Positions 54,889 through 64,000 of a stretch of 64,000 bases of DNA are shown here, one piece after another. The stretch lies in the NCBI GenBank assembly GCA_034521955.1, contig JAXHLT010000003.1:124001-188000 (forward strand), written 5' to 3'. The stretch comes from M55B127 sp034521955. Its GTDB lineage: Bacteria > Bacillota > Halanaerobiia > Halanaerobiales > M55B127. Each line of letters begins with the position of its first letter. Within the stretch, counting starts at the first letter, position 1. The notes below the pieces were generated by a model. The model was given only the letters and a program-made list of their open reading frames with translations, ran no database searches and was not told the DNA's origin. The position numbers were made by a program, and so were the translations under genes.

Positions 54889-55938
54889 ATGATGGTTAAA
54901 AATTTAGACGAAAGAAAAAACAGTATACTACATGCCATCATTCAAGAACATATAATAACAGCTTCACCAATTGGATCTCGCACTATTGCTAAAAAATATG
55001 ATCTTGGAGTTAGTTCTGCTACAATTAGAAATGAGATGGCAGATTTAGAAGAACTTGGTTATTTAGAGCAGCCTCATACATCTGCAGGTCGTATTCCTTC
55101 AGATAAGGGATATAGATATTATGTTGATATTTTAATGAAAAACAAGGGAATAAATTCAGATAAGTTAATTAAAACTTTAAGTGAAATTACAAAAAACAGA
55201 CATGGAATAAATGGTATTGTATCTAGTATGACTACAATGCTGTCTGAATTCACAAAATATGCTACAATGATTACTGAACCAGAGTTTAAAGATCTTAAAA
55301 TTAGTGAACTTCAGCTTATGAAAGTAACTGAAGATAAATTATTGTTAGTTATGGTAACTGATAATGGCTTTGTAAGTGATAAACTAATTAATATTAAAGA
55401 AGATTTAGATAAAAGAAAAATTAGATACATTAATAATTTCTTGATAAATAAGATAAGAGATAAAGAAATTAATGAACTAACAGATCAATATTTTAAAGAA
55501 ATAGAAAATGAATTAGTAAAAAAAATAAATCTATCTCACCAGTTATTTACAATTATAAACAAAGAAATTGACGAATTAATAAAACCAGAAGATGTGAGAA
55601 TATATATAGGAGGTACATCCTATATTTTAGATCAACCTGAGTTTAACGATATTGAATATCTTAAAAAAGTTTTAAATATTTTAGATCATGAAGATAACTT
55701 GAAAAAATTAATTAAAGCTAAAAACAATAAAGAACTAGAAGTTCGAATTGGGCATGAAAATGAAATCGAGGAAATGCAGCGTTGTAGTGTAGTAATTGCC
55801 AATTATTCTATTGGTGATAAAGCAGTAGGTAAAATTGGGGTTTTAGGACCTACTCGTATGGAATATCCCCGTGTAATATCAACTGTAAATATCGTATCCG
55901 ATATTTTAAGTAAAATAATTTCAGAGGTGAACAAATAA
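54889..55938 (+). CDS. hrcA: Heat-inducible transcription repressor HrcA
   Basis: 349 residues. The winged-helix part has SPIGSRTIAKKYDLGVSSATIRNEMADLEELGYL and QPHTSAGRIPSDKGYRYYVD (landmarks at about residues 23-75), followed by the GAF-like and C-terminal domains (GKIGVLGPTRMEYPRVIS). An adjacent ATG at 54892 is an equal start. It represses its own operon through CIRCE. Confidence 0.97.
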   Translation: MMVKNLDERKNSILHAIIQEHIITASPIGSRTIAKKYDLGVSSATIRNEMADLEELGYLEQPHTSAGRIPSDKGYRYYVDILMKNKGINSDKLIKTLSEITKNRHGINGIVSSMTTMLSEFTKYATMITEPEFKDLKISELQLMKVTEDKLLLVMVTDNGFVSDKLINIKEDLDKRKIRYINNFLINKIRDKEINELTDQYFKEIENELVKKINLSHQLFTIINKEIDELIKPEDVRIYIGGTSYILDQPEFNDIEYLKKVLNILDHEDNLKKLIKAKNNKELEVRIGHENEIEEMQRCSVVIANYSIGDKAVGKIGVLGPTRMEYPRVISTVNIVSDILSKIISEVNK

Positions 55939-55939
55939 A

Positions 55940-56515
55940 ATGGTGTCAGAAGAAAATAAAAACCAAGAATTTGAAAATGAAGAAGGTTTAGAAGAAAATA
56001 AAAGCGATGATGTAAAAACAGATGAAACAGTCGACCTCAAAGAAAATATAACTGAAGAAAGATTAGATCAAATCAAAGAGGAATTATCTACAGTAACTGA
56101 AGAAAAAGATGAATATTTAAATAGATTAAAAAGAATGAAAGCAGACTTTGTAAACTATAGAAATAGAACAAAAAAAGAAAAAAGCCGTATAGAATCAAGT
56201 ACCAAAATGGAATTTATCAATTCCATTTTACCGGTAATTGACAACTTTGAAAGAGCTTTAAAGTCTGTTGATGAAGATTCAGAGTTTCTTTCAGGTGTTC
56301 AAATGATATATAAACAGCTTTTAGATGTATTAAAAAAAGAAGGATTAGAAATTATTGAAACTGAAGGTCAAGAGTTTGATCCTCAGTACCATGAAGCAAT
56401 TATGCAGATAGAGTCTAATGATTATGAATCAGGTTATGTTGTTGAAGAAGTTCAACGAGGTTATATAATGGAAGATAAAGTTGTTAGACCAGCCATGGTT
56501 AAAGTGGCTATCTAG
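55940..56515 (+). CDS. grpE: Nucleotide exchange factor GrpE
   Basis: 191 residues: a long acidic, disordered N-terminus (about residues 1-45), a coiled coil, and the GrpE core with LPVIDNFERAL and the C-terminal ending VVRPAMVKVAI. It exchanges ADP on DnaK. It starts one base after the hrcA stop. Confidence 0.96.
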   Translation: MVSEENKNQEFENEEGLEENKSDDVKTDETVDLKENITEERLDQIKEELSTVTEEKDEYLNRLKRMKADFVNYRNRTKKEKSRIESSTKMEFINSILPVIDNFERALKSVDEDSEFLSGVQMIYKQLLDVLKKEGLEIIETEGQEFDPQYHEAIMQIESNDYESGYVVEEVQRGYIMEDKVVRPAMVKVAI

Positions 56516-56556
56516 TAAAATATATAAATTATTGAATTTAAAGGGAGGAATCGTTA

Positions 56557-58425
56557 ATGAGTAAAATATTGGGAATTGACTTAGGAACAACAAATTCATG
56601 TATGGCTGTTATGGAAGGTGGAGAACCAACTGTAATACCAAATAAGGAAGGTAATAGGACTACTCCCTCAGTAGTTGCTTATTCAAAAAAAGGGGAGAGA
56701 CTAGTTGGTGAATATGCTAAGCGCCAAGCTATAACAAATCCAGATAACACGATAGCTTCAATAAAAAGAGATATGGGTAGAGATATTAAAGAGAAGATGG
56801 GAGATAATGAATATACTCCACAAGAAATCTCTGCTATGATATTACAAAAAATGAAAAAAGATGCTGAAGAATACTTAGGAGAAGATGTAAAAGAAGCAGT
56901 AATTACAGTACCTGCATATTTCTCTGATGCACAGAGACAAGCTACAAAAGATGCTGGTAAAATTGCAGGTTTAACTGTAAAAAGAATAATAAATGAACCT
57001 ACTGCTGCATCATTAGCTTATGGTTTAGATGACGATAAAGAACAAACTATTTTAGTTTTTGACTTAGGTGGAGGAACATTTGATGTTTCAATACTTGAAT
57101 TAGGAGATGGAGTATTTGAAGTAATCTCTACAAATGGTAATAATAAACTTGGTGGAGATGATTTTGATCAAAGATTAATAGATTATTTTGCTGATGAATT
57201 TAAAAGTGAAACAGGTATAGATCTTAGAGATGACAGAATGGCTTTACAACGACTAAAAGATGCTGCTGAAAAGGCAAAGATTGAACTTTCTAGTGTTAAA
57301 CAAACTAATGTTAATCTACCATTTATAACACAAACAGATTCAGGTCCAAAGCACTTAGATGTAGATATTACAAGAGCAAAGTTTGAAGAACTAGTTGAAG
57401 ATCTAATTAACAAGACAATGGGACCAATTGAAAAAGCATTAGATGATGCTGGATTTAGCTCATCAGATATAGATGAAGTTATTTTAGTTGGTGGGTCTAC
57501 GAGAATGCCTGCAGTACAAGAAGCAGTAAAAAATAAAATTGGTAAAGAAGCTCACAAAGGTATTAACCCTGATGAAGTTGTAGCTGTTGGTGCTGCAATT
57601 CAAGGTGGAGTACTATCAGGTGAGGTTGATGATATAGTACTATTAGATGTAACACCATTATCATTAGGAATTGAAACACTTGGTGGAGTATTTACTAAAT
57701 TAATAGATAGAAATACAACAATACCAACTTCAAAAAGCAAAGTATTCTCTACTGCTCAGGACAATCAAACTGCTGTAGATATTCATGTTCTACAGGGTGA
57801 AAGAGAAATGGCTAAACACAATAAAACATTAGGTAGATTTCAGTTAACTGATATACCACCAGCTCCACGTGGAGTACCACAAATTGAAGTAGAATTTGAT
57901 ATAGATGAAAATGGTATTGTACATGTATCAGCTAAAGATAAAGGAACAGGAAACGAACAAAAAATTACAATCAAATCTTCCTCAGGATTATCTGAAGAAG
58001 AAATTGATGAAATGGTTAAAGAAGCAGAAGAACATGCAGAAGAAGATGAAATGAAAAGAAAAGAAGTAGAAACTAAAAATGAAGCAGATGCTTTAGTTCA
58101 TACAACAGAAAAAACTCTTAAAAAAGCAGAAGATAAAGTTGATGAAAGCATTATTAATAAAGTTGAAGATGCAAAAGACGAACTTAAAGATGCTATAAAA
58201 GAAGATGACGTTGATTTAATTGAAGAAAAAATGGAAGCTTTAAATGAAGAATTAACAGAACTAAGCTCACAACTTTACTCACAAACTCAAGAAGGACCTC
58301 AAGGACAAGCAGGTCCACAGGGACAACCTGGAGCACAACAACAGTCCGCAGATTCGGCCGATGATGATTCAGTTGATGTAGACTATGAAGAAGTAGATGA
58401 TGACGAAGTAGATGATGAAAAATAA
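56557..58425 (+). CDS. dnaK: Chaperone DnaK (Hsp70)
   Basis: 622 residues with an actin-like ATPase (ILGIDLGTTNSCMAVMEGG, FDLGGGTFDVSIL, VGGSTRMPAVQ) and substrate-binding domain (DVTPLSLGIETLGG). The C-terminal tail is peculiar: a short Gly-x-x repeat (GPQGQAGPQGQPGAQ) and then a very acidic end of Asp, Glu and Val. The canonical EEVD end is not expected in bacteria. It works with DnaJ and GrpE. A hairpin follows before dnaJ. Confidence 0.98.
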   Translation: MSKILGIDLGTTNSCMAVMEGGEPTVIPNKEGNRTTPSVVAYSKKGERLVGEYAKRQAITNPDNTIASIKRDMGRDIKEKMGDNEYTPQEISAMILQKMKKDAEEYLGEDVKEAVITVPAYFSDAQRQATKDAGKIAGLTVKRIINEPTAASLAYGLDDDKEQTILVFDLGGGTFDVSILELGDGVFEVISTNGNNKLGGDDFDQRLIDYFADEFKSETGIDLRDDRMALQRLKDAAEKAKIELSSVKQTNVNLPFITQTDSGPKHLDVDITRAKFEELVEDLINKTMGPIEKALDDAGFSSSDIDEVILVGGSTRMPAVQEAVKNKIGKEAHKGINPDEVVAVGAAIQGGVLSGEVDDIVLLDVTPLSLGIETLGGVFTKLIDRNTTIPTSKSKVFSTAQDNQTAVDIHVLQGEREMAKHNKTLGRFQLTDIPPAPRGVPQIEVEFDIDENGIVHVSAKDKGTGNEQKITIKSSSGLSEEEIDEMVKEAEEHAEEDEMKRKEVETKNEADALVHTTEKTLKKAEDKVDESIINKVEDAKDELKDAIKEDDVDLIEEKMEALNEELTELSSQLYSQTQEGPQGQAGPQGQPGAQQQSADSADDDSVDVDYEEVDDDEVDDEK

Positions 58426-58445
58426 TAATAATTATGTTATAATAC

Positions 58446-58474
58446 AAAAAAAGGGGTTTGTTCCCCTTTTTTTG
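58446..58474 (+). terminator. Intercistronic terminator-like hairpin between dnaK and dnaJ
   Basis: AAAAGGGG, loop TTTGTT, CCCCTTTT, embedded in A7 and T7 tracts. It should end part of the transcripts and lower dnaJ relative to dnaK. Confidence 0.75.
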
Positions 58475-58501
58475 ATTGTATTATATATGAGGTGATAGTT
58501 A

Positions 58502-59638
58502 ATGCCAGGTAAAAAAGACTATTATGATATCCTGGGTGTTAGTAAAGATGCATCCCAAAAAGAAATCAAAAAAGCATATAGAAAATTAGCTAAAAAGTAT
58601 CATCCGGATATGAATGATGGTGATGATAAATCAAGTGAGAAATTTAAGAAAATATCTGAAGCTTATGAAATTTTAAGTGACCCAGATAAAAGAAAAAGAT
58701 ATGATCAATATGGACACTCTGGTATCAATGAAGAAGACTTCAATTTTGATGATTTTGCCAGAGGAGGATTTGGAGGATTTGAAGATATATTTGATATGTT
58801 CTTTGGTGGTGGAATGGGCGGTATGAATCGCCGTCGTAATAGTCCACAACGAGGAAGAGATTTACAGTACAAGTTAAGTATATCTTTCGAAGATGCTGCA
58901 TTTGGAACTAAAAAGAAAATTACAATTCCAAGAACAGAAGAATGTCCAAAATGTAATGGATCTGGTGCTGAGTCAGATTCAGATGTTAAAACTTGTTCTA
59001 AATGTAATGGTAGAGGACAAATAAGAGTTACTCAACAAACACCGTTTGGACAGTTTGCACAAACAAGAACCTGTGATAAATGTGGAGGTTCAGGAGAGAT
59101 TGTTGAAAATCCTTGTTCAAATTGTCATGGGACAGGAAAAGTTAAACGTAGAAGAAAACTTACAATTAACATACCTGCCGGAGTTAATAATGGTAGTAAA
59201 TTAAGAATGTCTAATGAAGGTGAAGCAGGAGAAAAAAATGCACCAAGCGGAGATTTATATATACTAATTAATGTACAAGAACACGAACTATTTGATAGAA
59301 AAGGTGATGATGTATACTGTGAAGTACCAATTAACTTTGTACAAGCTACTTTAGGAGATGAAATTCAAGTACCTACTCTAGATGGCAAAGTTAAGTTTAA
59401 GATACCACATGGTACACAACCTGGTACAACATTTAGGCTGAAAAATAAAGGTATAAACCATCTAAACAGAAGTGGTCGTGGTGATCAATATATAAAAACT
59501 AAAGTAGTTATCCCGGAAGACTTAAACGAAAAACAAAAAGAACTACTAATGGAGTTTGCTGATATGAGTGGTGAAGAAATAAATCCAGAGAAAAAAGGTT
59601 TTTTTAACAAAGTAAAAGATGCATTAGGTGTTTTGTAA
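58502..59638 (+). CDS. dnaJ: Chaperone DnaJ (Hsp40)
   Basis: 378 residues: J domain with YHPDMND (the HPD motif), a Gly/Phe-rich linker (about 75-115), four zinc motifs CPKCNGSG, CSKCNGRG, CDKCGGSG and CSNCHGTG (about 145-220), and C-terminal substrate-binding domains. It stimulates DnaK ATPase. The ribosome-binding site is GAGGTGA. Confidence 0.98.
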   Translation: MPGKKDYYDILGVSKDASQKEIKKAYRKLAKKYHPDMNDGDDKSSEKFKKISEAYEILSDPDKRKRYDQYGHSGINEEDFNFDDFARGGFGGFEDIFDMFFGGGMGGMNRRRNSPQRGRDLQYKLSISFEDAAFGTKKKITIPRTEECPKCNGSGAESDSDVKTCSKCNGRGQIRVTQQTPFGQFAQTRTCDKCGGSGEIVENPCSNCHGTGKVKRRRKLTINIPAGVNNGSKLRMSNEGEAGEKNAPSGDLYILINVQEHELFDRKGDDVYCEVPINFVQATLGDEIQVPTLDGKVKFKIPHGTQPGTTFRLKNKGINHLNRSGRGDQYIKTKVVIPEDLNEKQKELLMEFADMSGEEINPEKKGFFNKVKDALGVL

Positions 59639-59665
59639 AATTATTAAATAGGATGGTAGCATATT

Positions 59666-60439
59666 ATGCATAGATTTTTTGTAAAATCTAATTATGTTAA
59701 TAATAATGTGGTTGAAATTAGAGGAAATGATTTCAACCACATTTCTAATTCTTTAAGATTAAAACCTGAAGATAAGATAATCATAACTATTGGAGATGGA
59801 TATGATTATATAGTAGAACTTAAAGAATTTACTGATAAAGCTGTATTTGGTAATATTATTGATAAAAGTATCAATAAGTCTGAACCAAAAATAAAAGTTG
59901 ATTTAGCTCAGGCAATTCCAAAAAATAGAAATATTGAATTAGTTATCCAAAAGGGTACTGAGATGGGAGTAAATAATATTATTCCTCTTGATACAGAAAG
60001 AACTATAGTAAAATTAACTCCCAGTAAAGAAAAAAGAAGATTAAAAAGATGGCAAAAAATAGCCCAAGAAGCTGCTAAACAGTCTCAGCGTGGTAAGATT
60101 CCAGAAATTAAAGATTTATTTTCAGTTAATGATAATAACAAATTACAAACATTATTTTCTAAATATGATTTAATCTTGGTATTATATGCAGGTAAGGCAA
60201 ATAAAAGTATGAAAAATATTTTAAAGAAATATAAAGATGAAAAGTTAAAGAAGATATTAATATTGATAGGCCCTGAAGGTGGCTTTTCTTCAGAAGAAAT
60301 AGAATTGTTTAAAAATAATGACTTAAATAACAATGTTGAAATAGTTACCTTAGGTACGAGAATATTAAGAACCGAAACAGCTGGTTTAACTGCCTTAACA
60401 AGTGTTATGTATGAATTTGATGAGCTAGGAGGAAAATAA
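59666..60439 (+). CDS. rsmE: 16S rRNA (uracil1498-N3)-methyltransferase RsmE
   Basis: 257 residues. An N-terminal PUA-like part (RFFVKSN...GNDFNHISNSLRLK) and a SPOUT methyltransferase domain with QKGTEMGVNNIIPL, LIGPEGGFSSEEIE and the knot LGTRILRTETAGLTAL. prmA, often between dnaJ and rsmE, is missing. Near the start the DNA holds a perfect 14-bp inverted repeat (59705-59743). The stop overlaps the mtaB start. Confidence 0.95.
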   Translation: MHRFFVKSNYVNNNVVEIRGNDFNHISNSLRLKPEDKIIITIGDGYDYIVELKEFTDKAVFGNIIDKSINKSEPKIKVDLAQAIPKNRNIELVIQKGTEMGVNNIIPLDTERTIVKLTPSKEKRRLKRWQKIAQEAAKQSQRGKIPEIKDLFSVNDNNKLQTLFSKYDLILVLYAGKANKSMKNILKKYKDEKLKKILILIGPEGGFSSEEIELFKNNDLNNNVEIVTLGTRILRTETAGLTALTSVMYEFDELGGK

Positions 60440-61779
60440 TGAAGAGTGTTGCTTTTTATACCCTTGGTTGTAAGGTTAATCATTATGAAACTGAGGCAAT
60501 GATGGATAATTTTAAAAATGCAGATTATAAAGTAATTAATTTTGATCAGAAGGCAGATATATATATAATTAACAGCTGTACAGTTACTAATCAAGCTGCA
60601 AGTAAATCGAGAAAATATGCTCGTCGTGCTAAAAGAAGAAATAATGATGCAAAGGTTATTATGGTTGGATGTTATCCACAAGTAGATAAAGATGAAGTAA
60701 AAGAAGTTACAGAAATAGATTATATATTAGGTACTTCTGGTAAAAGTAATATTGTGAATTTAGTTGAAGAAAAGTTAGGTATTCAAAATAATATAAAATT
60801 ACTTAAAGATAATAAAGAGTATGCAACATTATCAGAGTTTGAAGAAATGAACATTGATGATTTAACTGAAACAACAAGGGCATATATAAAAATTCAAGAA
60901 GGCTGTAATCAGTTTTGTAGTTACTGTATAATACCTTATGCAAGAGGAAGCCTTAGAAGTAGGAAACCCAAAAATATTATCAAAGAAATCAAAAATTTAG
61001 TTAATAATCATGGTGTAAAGGAAGTTGTATTAACTGGTATTCACCTTGGTGCATATGGAATAGAAGATAATAATCAGTATGCTCTAACTGAATTAATAGA
61101 AAAACTTACTTTAATAAAAAGATTAAACCGAATAAGATTAAGTTCTATTGAAGTTACTGAGGTAAATGATAGATTACTTGATCTAATTAAAACAAACAAA
61201 AAGGTTTGTTCACATCTTCATATTCCTTTACAAAGTGGTTCTAATAAAATACTTAAAAAAATGAATAGACCGTATACAGTTGAAGAGTTTAAAAACAGAG
61301 TTAAGGAGTTCAGAAAAAATATACCAGACCTTGCAATTACAACTGATGTAATAGTAGGTTTTCCAAAAGAAAGTATAAAAGAGTTTAGAGAAAGCTATAA
61401 ATTTATAAAAGAAATCGGGTTTAGCAGGTTACATGTTTTTCCTTTTTCCAGAAGAAAAAACACTCCTGCCTATGACATGAAGCCAAAGGTTAAGGGAAAT
61501 ATTAAAACCAAAAATGCTAAAAGATTACGTTTGTTGAATAAAAGACTTATGTATGAATATAATTCAAAATACATTGGCAAGACTAAAAAGATTATTGTTG
61601 AAAATAATAAAGATCAAAAGACTGGTCTGTATACAGGATATACTGACAATTATATAAAGGTCTTAGTAGATGCAAAACCAGAAGATATTGAAAAAATTAA
61701 AAAAGTTAAAATAACAAGGTGTAATAGCTATGACACAGTTATAGGTAATATTTTGAAAAAAGAGGATTTTAATGGATAG
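60439..61779 (+). CDS. mtaB: tRNA methylthiotransferase MtaB
   Basis: 446 residues. The N-terminal UPF0004 domain has Cys at LGCKVNHYE, NSCTVTNQA and GCYPQ; the radical SAM motif is CNQFCSYCIIPYARG (about 155-169); the C-terminal TRAM domain has KIIVENN and GYTDNYIKVLV. MtaB makes ms2t6A at position 37 of certain tRNAs. It is encoded directly after rsmE with a one-base overlap. Confidence 0.96.
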   Translation: MKSVAFYTLGCKVNHYETEAMMDNFKNADYKVINFDQKADIYIINSCTVTNQAASKSRKYARRAKRRNNDAKVIMVGCYPQVDKDEVKEVTEIDYILGTSGKSNIVNLVEEKLGIQNNIKLLKDNKEYATLSEFEEMNIDDLTETTRAYIKIQEGCNQFCSYCIIPYARGSLRSRKPKNIIKEIKNLVNNHGVKEVVLTGIHLGAYGIEDNNQYALTELIEKLTLIKRLNRIRLSSIEVTEVNDRLLDLIKTNKKVCSHLHIPLQSGSNKILKKMNRPYTVEEFKNRVKEFRKNIPDLAITTDVIVGFPKESIKEFRESYKFIKEIGFSRLHVFPFSRRKNTPAYDMKPKVKGNIKTKNAKRLRLLNKRLMYEYNSKYIGKTKKIIVENNKDQKTGLYTGYTDNYIKVLVDAKPEDIEKIKKVKITRCNSYDTVIGNILKKEDFNG

Positions 61780-61817
61780 TAAAGAATAATATATAGTACG
61801 GAAGGAGGGATATAGTT

Positions 61818-62162
61818 GTGACTGATTGCTTATTTTGTAAAATAGCAAATAAAGAAATGGATACCGATTTAATCTATGAAGATGAGAAAGTAGTAGTTTT
61901 TGAAGATATTAATCCACAGGCTCCAGTACATCTATTAATTGTTCCTAAAAGCCATACTGAAAATATTATTGAATTAGAAGACGGCGAATATGATATAATA
62001 GCTCATATTCATAAAGTGGCTGTTAAAATGGCAGAAAAATATAATCTGACTGATGAGGGTTTTAGAATTGTTAATAACAATTTAGAAAAAGCCGGTCAGA
62101 CAGTCTTTCATATTCACTACCATCTTCTTGGAGGTAGAGAAATGCAGTGGCCACCAGGATAA
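61818..62162 (+). CDS. hinT: HIT-family nucleotide-binding hydrolase (HinT)
   Basis: 114 residues, starting at GTG 61818 behind GGAGGG, with CLFCKIANKEMD at the N-terminus and the histidine triad VFHIHYHLLGG at about 97-107. HinT-type enzymes hydrolyse AMP-lysine and similar phosphoramidates. The gene ends close to the nfeD start. Confidence 0.96.
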   Translation: MTDCLFCKIANKEMDTDLIYEDEKVVVFEDINPQAPVHLLIVPKSHTENIIELEDGEYDIIAHIHKVAVKMAEKYNLTDEGFRIVNNNLEKAGQTVFHIHYHLLGGREMQWPPG

Positions 62163-62185
62163 AATTGAAAAAAGAGGTGGAAAAG

Positions 62186-63478
62186 ATGTTAAAAAACAAA
62201 ATATTATTAGTTTTAATTATATTACTATTATTTACATTTAACCTAAACGCACAAGACATTGTCTATCAAATACCTATCGAGGGTGATATTGATCAGGCAA
62301 TGTTTTCTTTTTTTCAAAGGGGTTTTAACCAAGCCGAAGAAAATAATGCTGATATTATAATTATAAAGATTGATACTTATGGAGGATATGTTGATCCAGC
62401 AATAAAGATAAAAGATATTATTTTAAATTCAGATACCAAAACAGTTACCTTTGTATCAAATAGAGCATGGTCTGCTGGTGCTCTTATTGCTATCTCAGGA
62501 GAACAAATGATTATGCAGCGGGGTAGCAGTATTGGAGCAGCTGAAACAAGACCAAATGAAGAAAAGTATATTTCAGCCTTAAGAAAAGAATTTAAATCAA
62601 CTGCAGAAGCAAGAAATAAAAATCCTGAATTAGCTGCTGCTATGGTCGATGTTGATATAGAAATAGAAGGTATTATTGAAAAGGAAAAATTATTGACCTT
62701 AACTGCAGAAGAAGCAGTTGATAATAATATATCAGACTATATGGTTGATAATACAGAAGGATTATATCAATATTTAAATATTAGTGGTAATCAGGTAAAT
62801 GTACTTAAATTAACAACTTCTGAAAAATTTGCTAAAGTAGTAACAAATCCATATATAAGCACATTTTTGTTAATAATTGGTTTTAGTGCTTTAATTTTTG
62901 AATTACTAGTACCAGGTTTTGGGTTCGGAGGTACTATTGGATTAATTTCATTAGGTATGTTTTTCAGTGGTTATGTAATAAATGGCATAGCAAGCTGGGG
63001 AATAATATTACTATTTTTAGTAGGTTTATTATTAATCCTTCTTGAAGTTTTTGTAGTACCTGGTTTTGGAATAACAGGTATTGGAGGAATAGCTTCAATA
63101 TTAATTAGTTTATATTTCTTATTCCCGACCCCACAAATTGCAATAAATATTATAGCAACAACTTTAATTGCTACGATAGTTGCAACATATTTTATTGCAA
63201 AATATTTTGAAAGTTCAAAAATATGGTCCAAAATATCCTTAGGTACCAGTCAGACAATAGAAGTCGGGTATGTAGCATCAATTGGGAATAAAAAAGTAAT
63301 AGGCAAAAAAGGAATAACTGTAACTCCTCTTAGACCTGCCGGAATTGCTGAAATTGAGGGTAAAAGAGTTGATGTAGTTAGTGAAGGAGGTTTTATTGAT
63401 AAAGAAGAAAAAATAAAGGTTATTGATGTAAGGGGAAGCAAAGTTTTAGTACAAGCATATAAAGAGGGGGAAAATTAA
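62186..63478 (+). CDS. NfeD family protein with ClpP-like serine protease domain (NfeD1b type)
   Basis: 430 residues from ATG 62186 (behind AAAGAGGTGG). A signal peptide (LLLFTFNLNA before QDIVYQIP) is followed by a ClpP-like domain with DTYGGYVDPA and the putative serine nucleophile in AWSAGALIAIS, then GSSIGAAETR. Four or five membrane helices lie at about 225-340 and a cytoplasmic OB-fold NfeD domain at about 365-430 (VGYVASIG and RVDVVSEGGFI). Such proteins act with SPFH-domain partners; floA is next after two bases. Confidence 0.92.
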   Translation: MLKNKILLVLIILLLFTFNLNAQDIVYQIPIEGDIDQAMFSFFQRGFNQAEENNADIIIIKIDTYGGYVDPAIKIKDIILNSDTKTVTFVSNRAWSAGALIAISGEQMIMQRGSSIGAAETRPNEEKYISALRKEFKSTAEARNKNPELAAAMVDVDIEIEGIIEKEKLLTLTAEEAVDNNISDYMVDNTEGLYQYLNISGNQVNVLKLTTSEKFAKVVTNPYISTFLLIIGFSALIFELLVPGFGFGGTIGLISLGMFFSGYVINGIASWGIILLFLVGLLLILLEVFVVPGFGITGIGGIASILISLYFLFPTPQIAINIIATTLIATIVATYFIAKYFESSKIWSKISLGTSQTIEVGYVASIGNKKVIGKKGITVTPLRPAGIAEIEGKRVDVVSEGGFIDKEEKIKVIDVRGSKVLVQAYKEGEN

Positions 63479-63480
63479 AT

Positions 63481-64000
63481 GACATTAGTATCAATATTAA
63501 CAATTTTTGCTGTAATTGCATTTATTATATTATTTTTTTATTTCATCCCATTAGGGTTATGGATTTCTGCAATTGCAGCTGGTGTAAAAATAGGGTTTTT
63601 TAATTTAATTGGAATGAGATTGAGAAGGGTTGTACCTTCATCAATTGTTGGTCCTTTAATTAAATCACATAAAGCTGGTTTAGATTTAACTAGTGATAAG
63701 CTTGAGGCCCACTATTTAGCGGGTGGAGATGTAAATAAAGTAGTAGATGCTTTAATAGCTGCTCAAAGAGCAGAGATACCATTACCATTTGAAAGAGCAG
63801 CTGCAATTGATCTTGCTGGTAGAGATGTATTAGAAGCAGTAAAAATGAGTGTCAATCCTAAGGTGATTAAAACACCTTTAGTTACAGCAGTAGCAAGAGA
63901 TGGAATTCAGGTTATGGCAACTGCTAGAGTTACTGTTAGAGCTAATATAGAGAGACTTGTTGGTGGTGCAGGTGAAGAAACAGTCCTTGCACGTGTCGGA
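63481..64000 (+). CDS. floA: Flotillin-like protein FloA, N-terminal part (cut by window end)
   Basis: 173 codons are visible. A hydrophobic N-terminus (about residues 3-27) is followed by GVKIGFFNLIGMRLRRV, the GLDLTSDKLEAHYLAGG block and a SPFH domain with VARDGIQVMATARVTVRANIERLVGG. This is the FloA (YqfA) type, a membrane scaffold forming foci. It pairs with the NfeD protein upstream, the same order as in Bacillus. The gene continues past base 64000. Confidence 0.95.

Noticed and set aside
60085..60681. A 198-codon minus-strand frame across rsmE and mtaB.
   Set aside because: It is the complement of two well-conserved genes and has a low-complexity composition from AT-rich codons.

Overview
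The window is AT-rich, tightly packed bacterial DNA with Firmicutes-type gene order and no phage, insertion sequence, CRISPR array or plasmid genes. Neighbourhoods such as rodA / B12-binding radical SAM / rng / rplU / rpmA / obgE, nadD-yqeK-LCP-rsfS-leuS and comEC-holA-rpsT-lepA-hemW-hrcA-grpE-dnaK-dnaJ are typical of clostridia and Halanaerobiales. A class III ribonucleotide reductase and oxygen-sensitive radical SAM enzymes point to an anaerobe. Two solute-binding proteins have signal peptides without a lipoprotein cysteine, as expected where a periplasm exists. The sporulation genes gpr and spoIIP, often found between rpsT and lepA, are absent. My inference is a non-sporulating, diderm, fermentative member of the Halanaerobiales or a close relative. 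This rests on reading only, not on a search.

Layout. 1-7 kb: end of rodA, two radical SAM-associated genes, RNase G, ribosomal proteins L21 and L27, ObgE, YhbY. 7-37 kb: an accessory stretch between gene blocks that are neighbours in many Firmicutes. It holds a fucose isomerase-like protein, an ABC-F ATPase, tRNA-Arg, an unknown 40-residue protein, MnmM, a YhaO/YhaN nuclease pair, a sulfatase with its maturase, a B12-riboswitch-controlled nrdD-nrdG cluster, a LacI-controlled mannoside uptake operon with a GH38 mannosidase, a decayed GH13 amylase, an attenuated TrpXYZ-like ABC transporter beside a HutP-like antiterminator, and redox and ferritin-like proteins. 37-43 kb: nadD to leuS with a leucine T-box. 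43-47 kb: small regulatory and redox genes and a three-gene replication-loader cassette. 47-64 kb: udk, comEA-like, comEC, holA, rpsT, lepA, hemW, the HrcA/CIRCE heat-shock operon, rsmE, mtaB, hinT, nfeD and floA.

The most interesting point is the class III ribonucleotide reductase. NrdD carries a 185-residue mini-intein at its MCC motif, ends right after its zinc finger and lacks the glycyl-radical tail. That tail is encoded as a separate 46-residue protein downstream of the activase gene nrdG. The cluster lies behind a cobalamin riboswitch. Second is a HutP homologue next to a transporter operon whose leader has tandem 8-nt and 10-nt repeats before an intrinsic terminator.

Quality warning. 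Several genes, including the essential leuS and holA, are interrupted by apparent single-base indels, as are yhaN, comEC, a VOC-nitroreductase, a flavodoxin and a ferritin-like gene. Such a density in conserved genes suggests consensus errors rather than decay. The GH13 gene carries a different and heavier set of lesions and looks like a true pseudogene.
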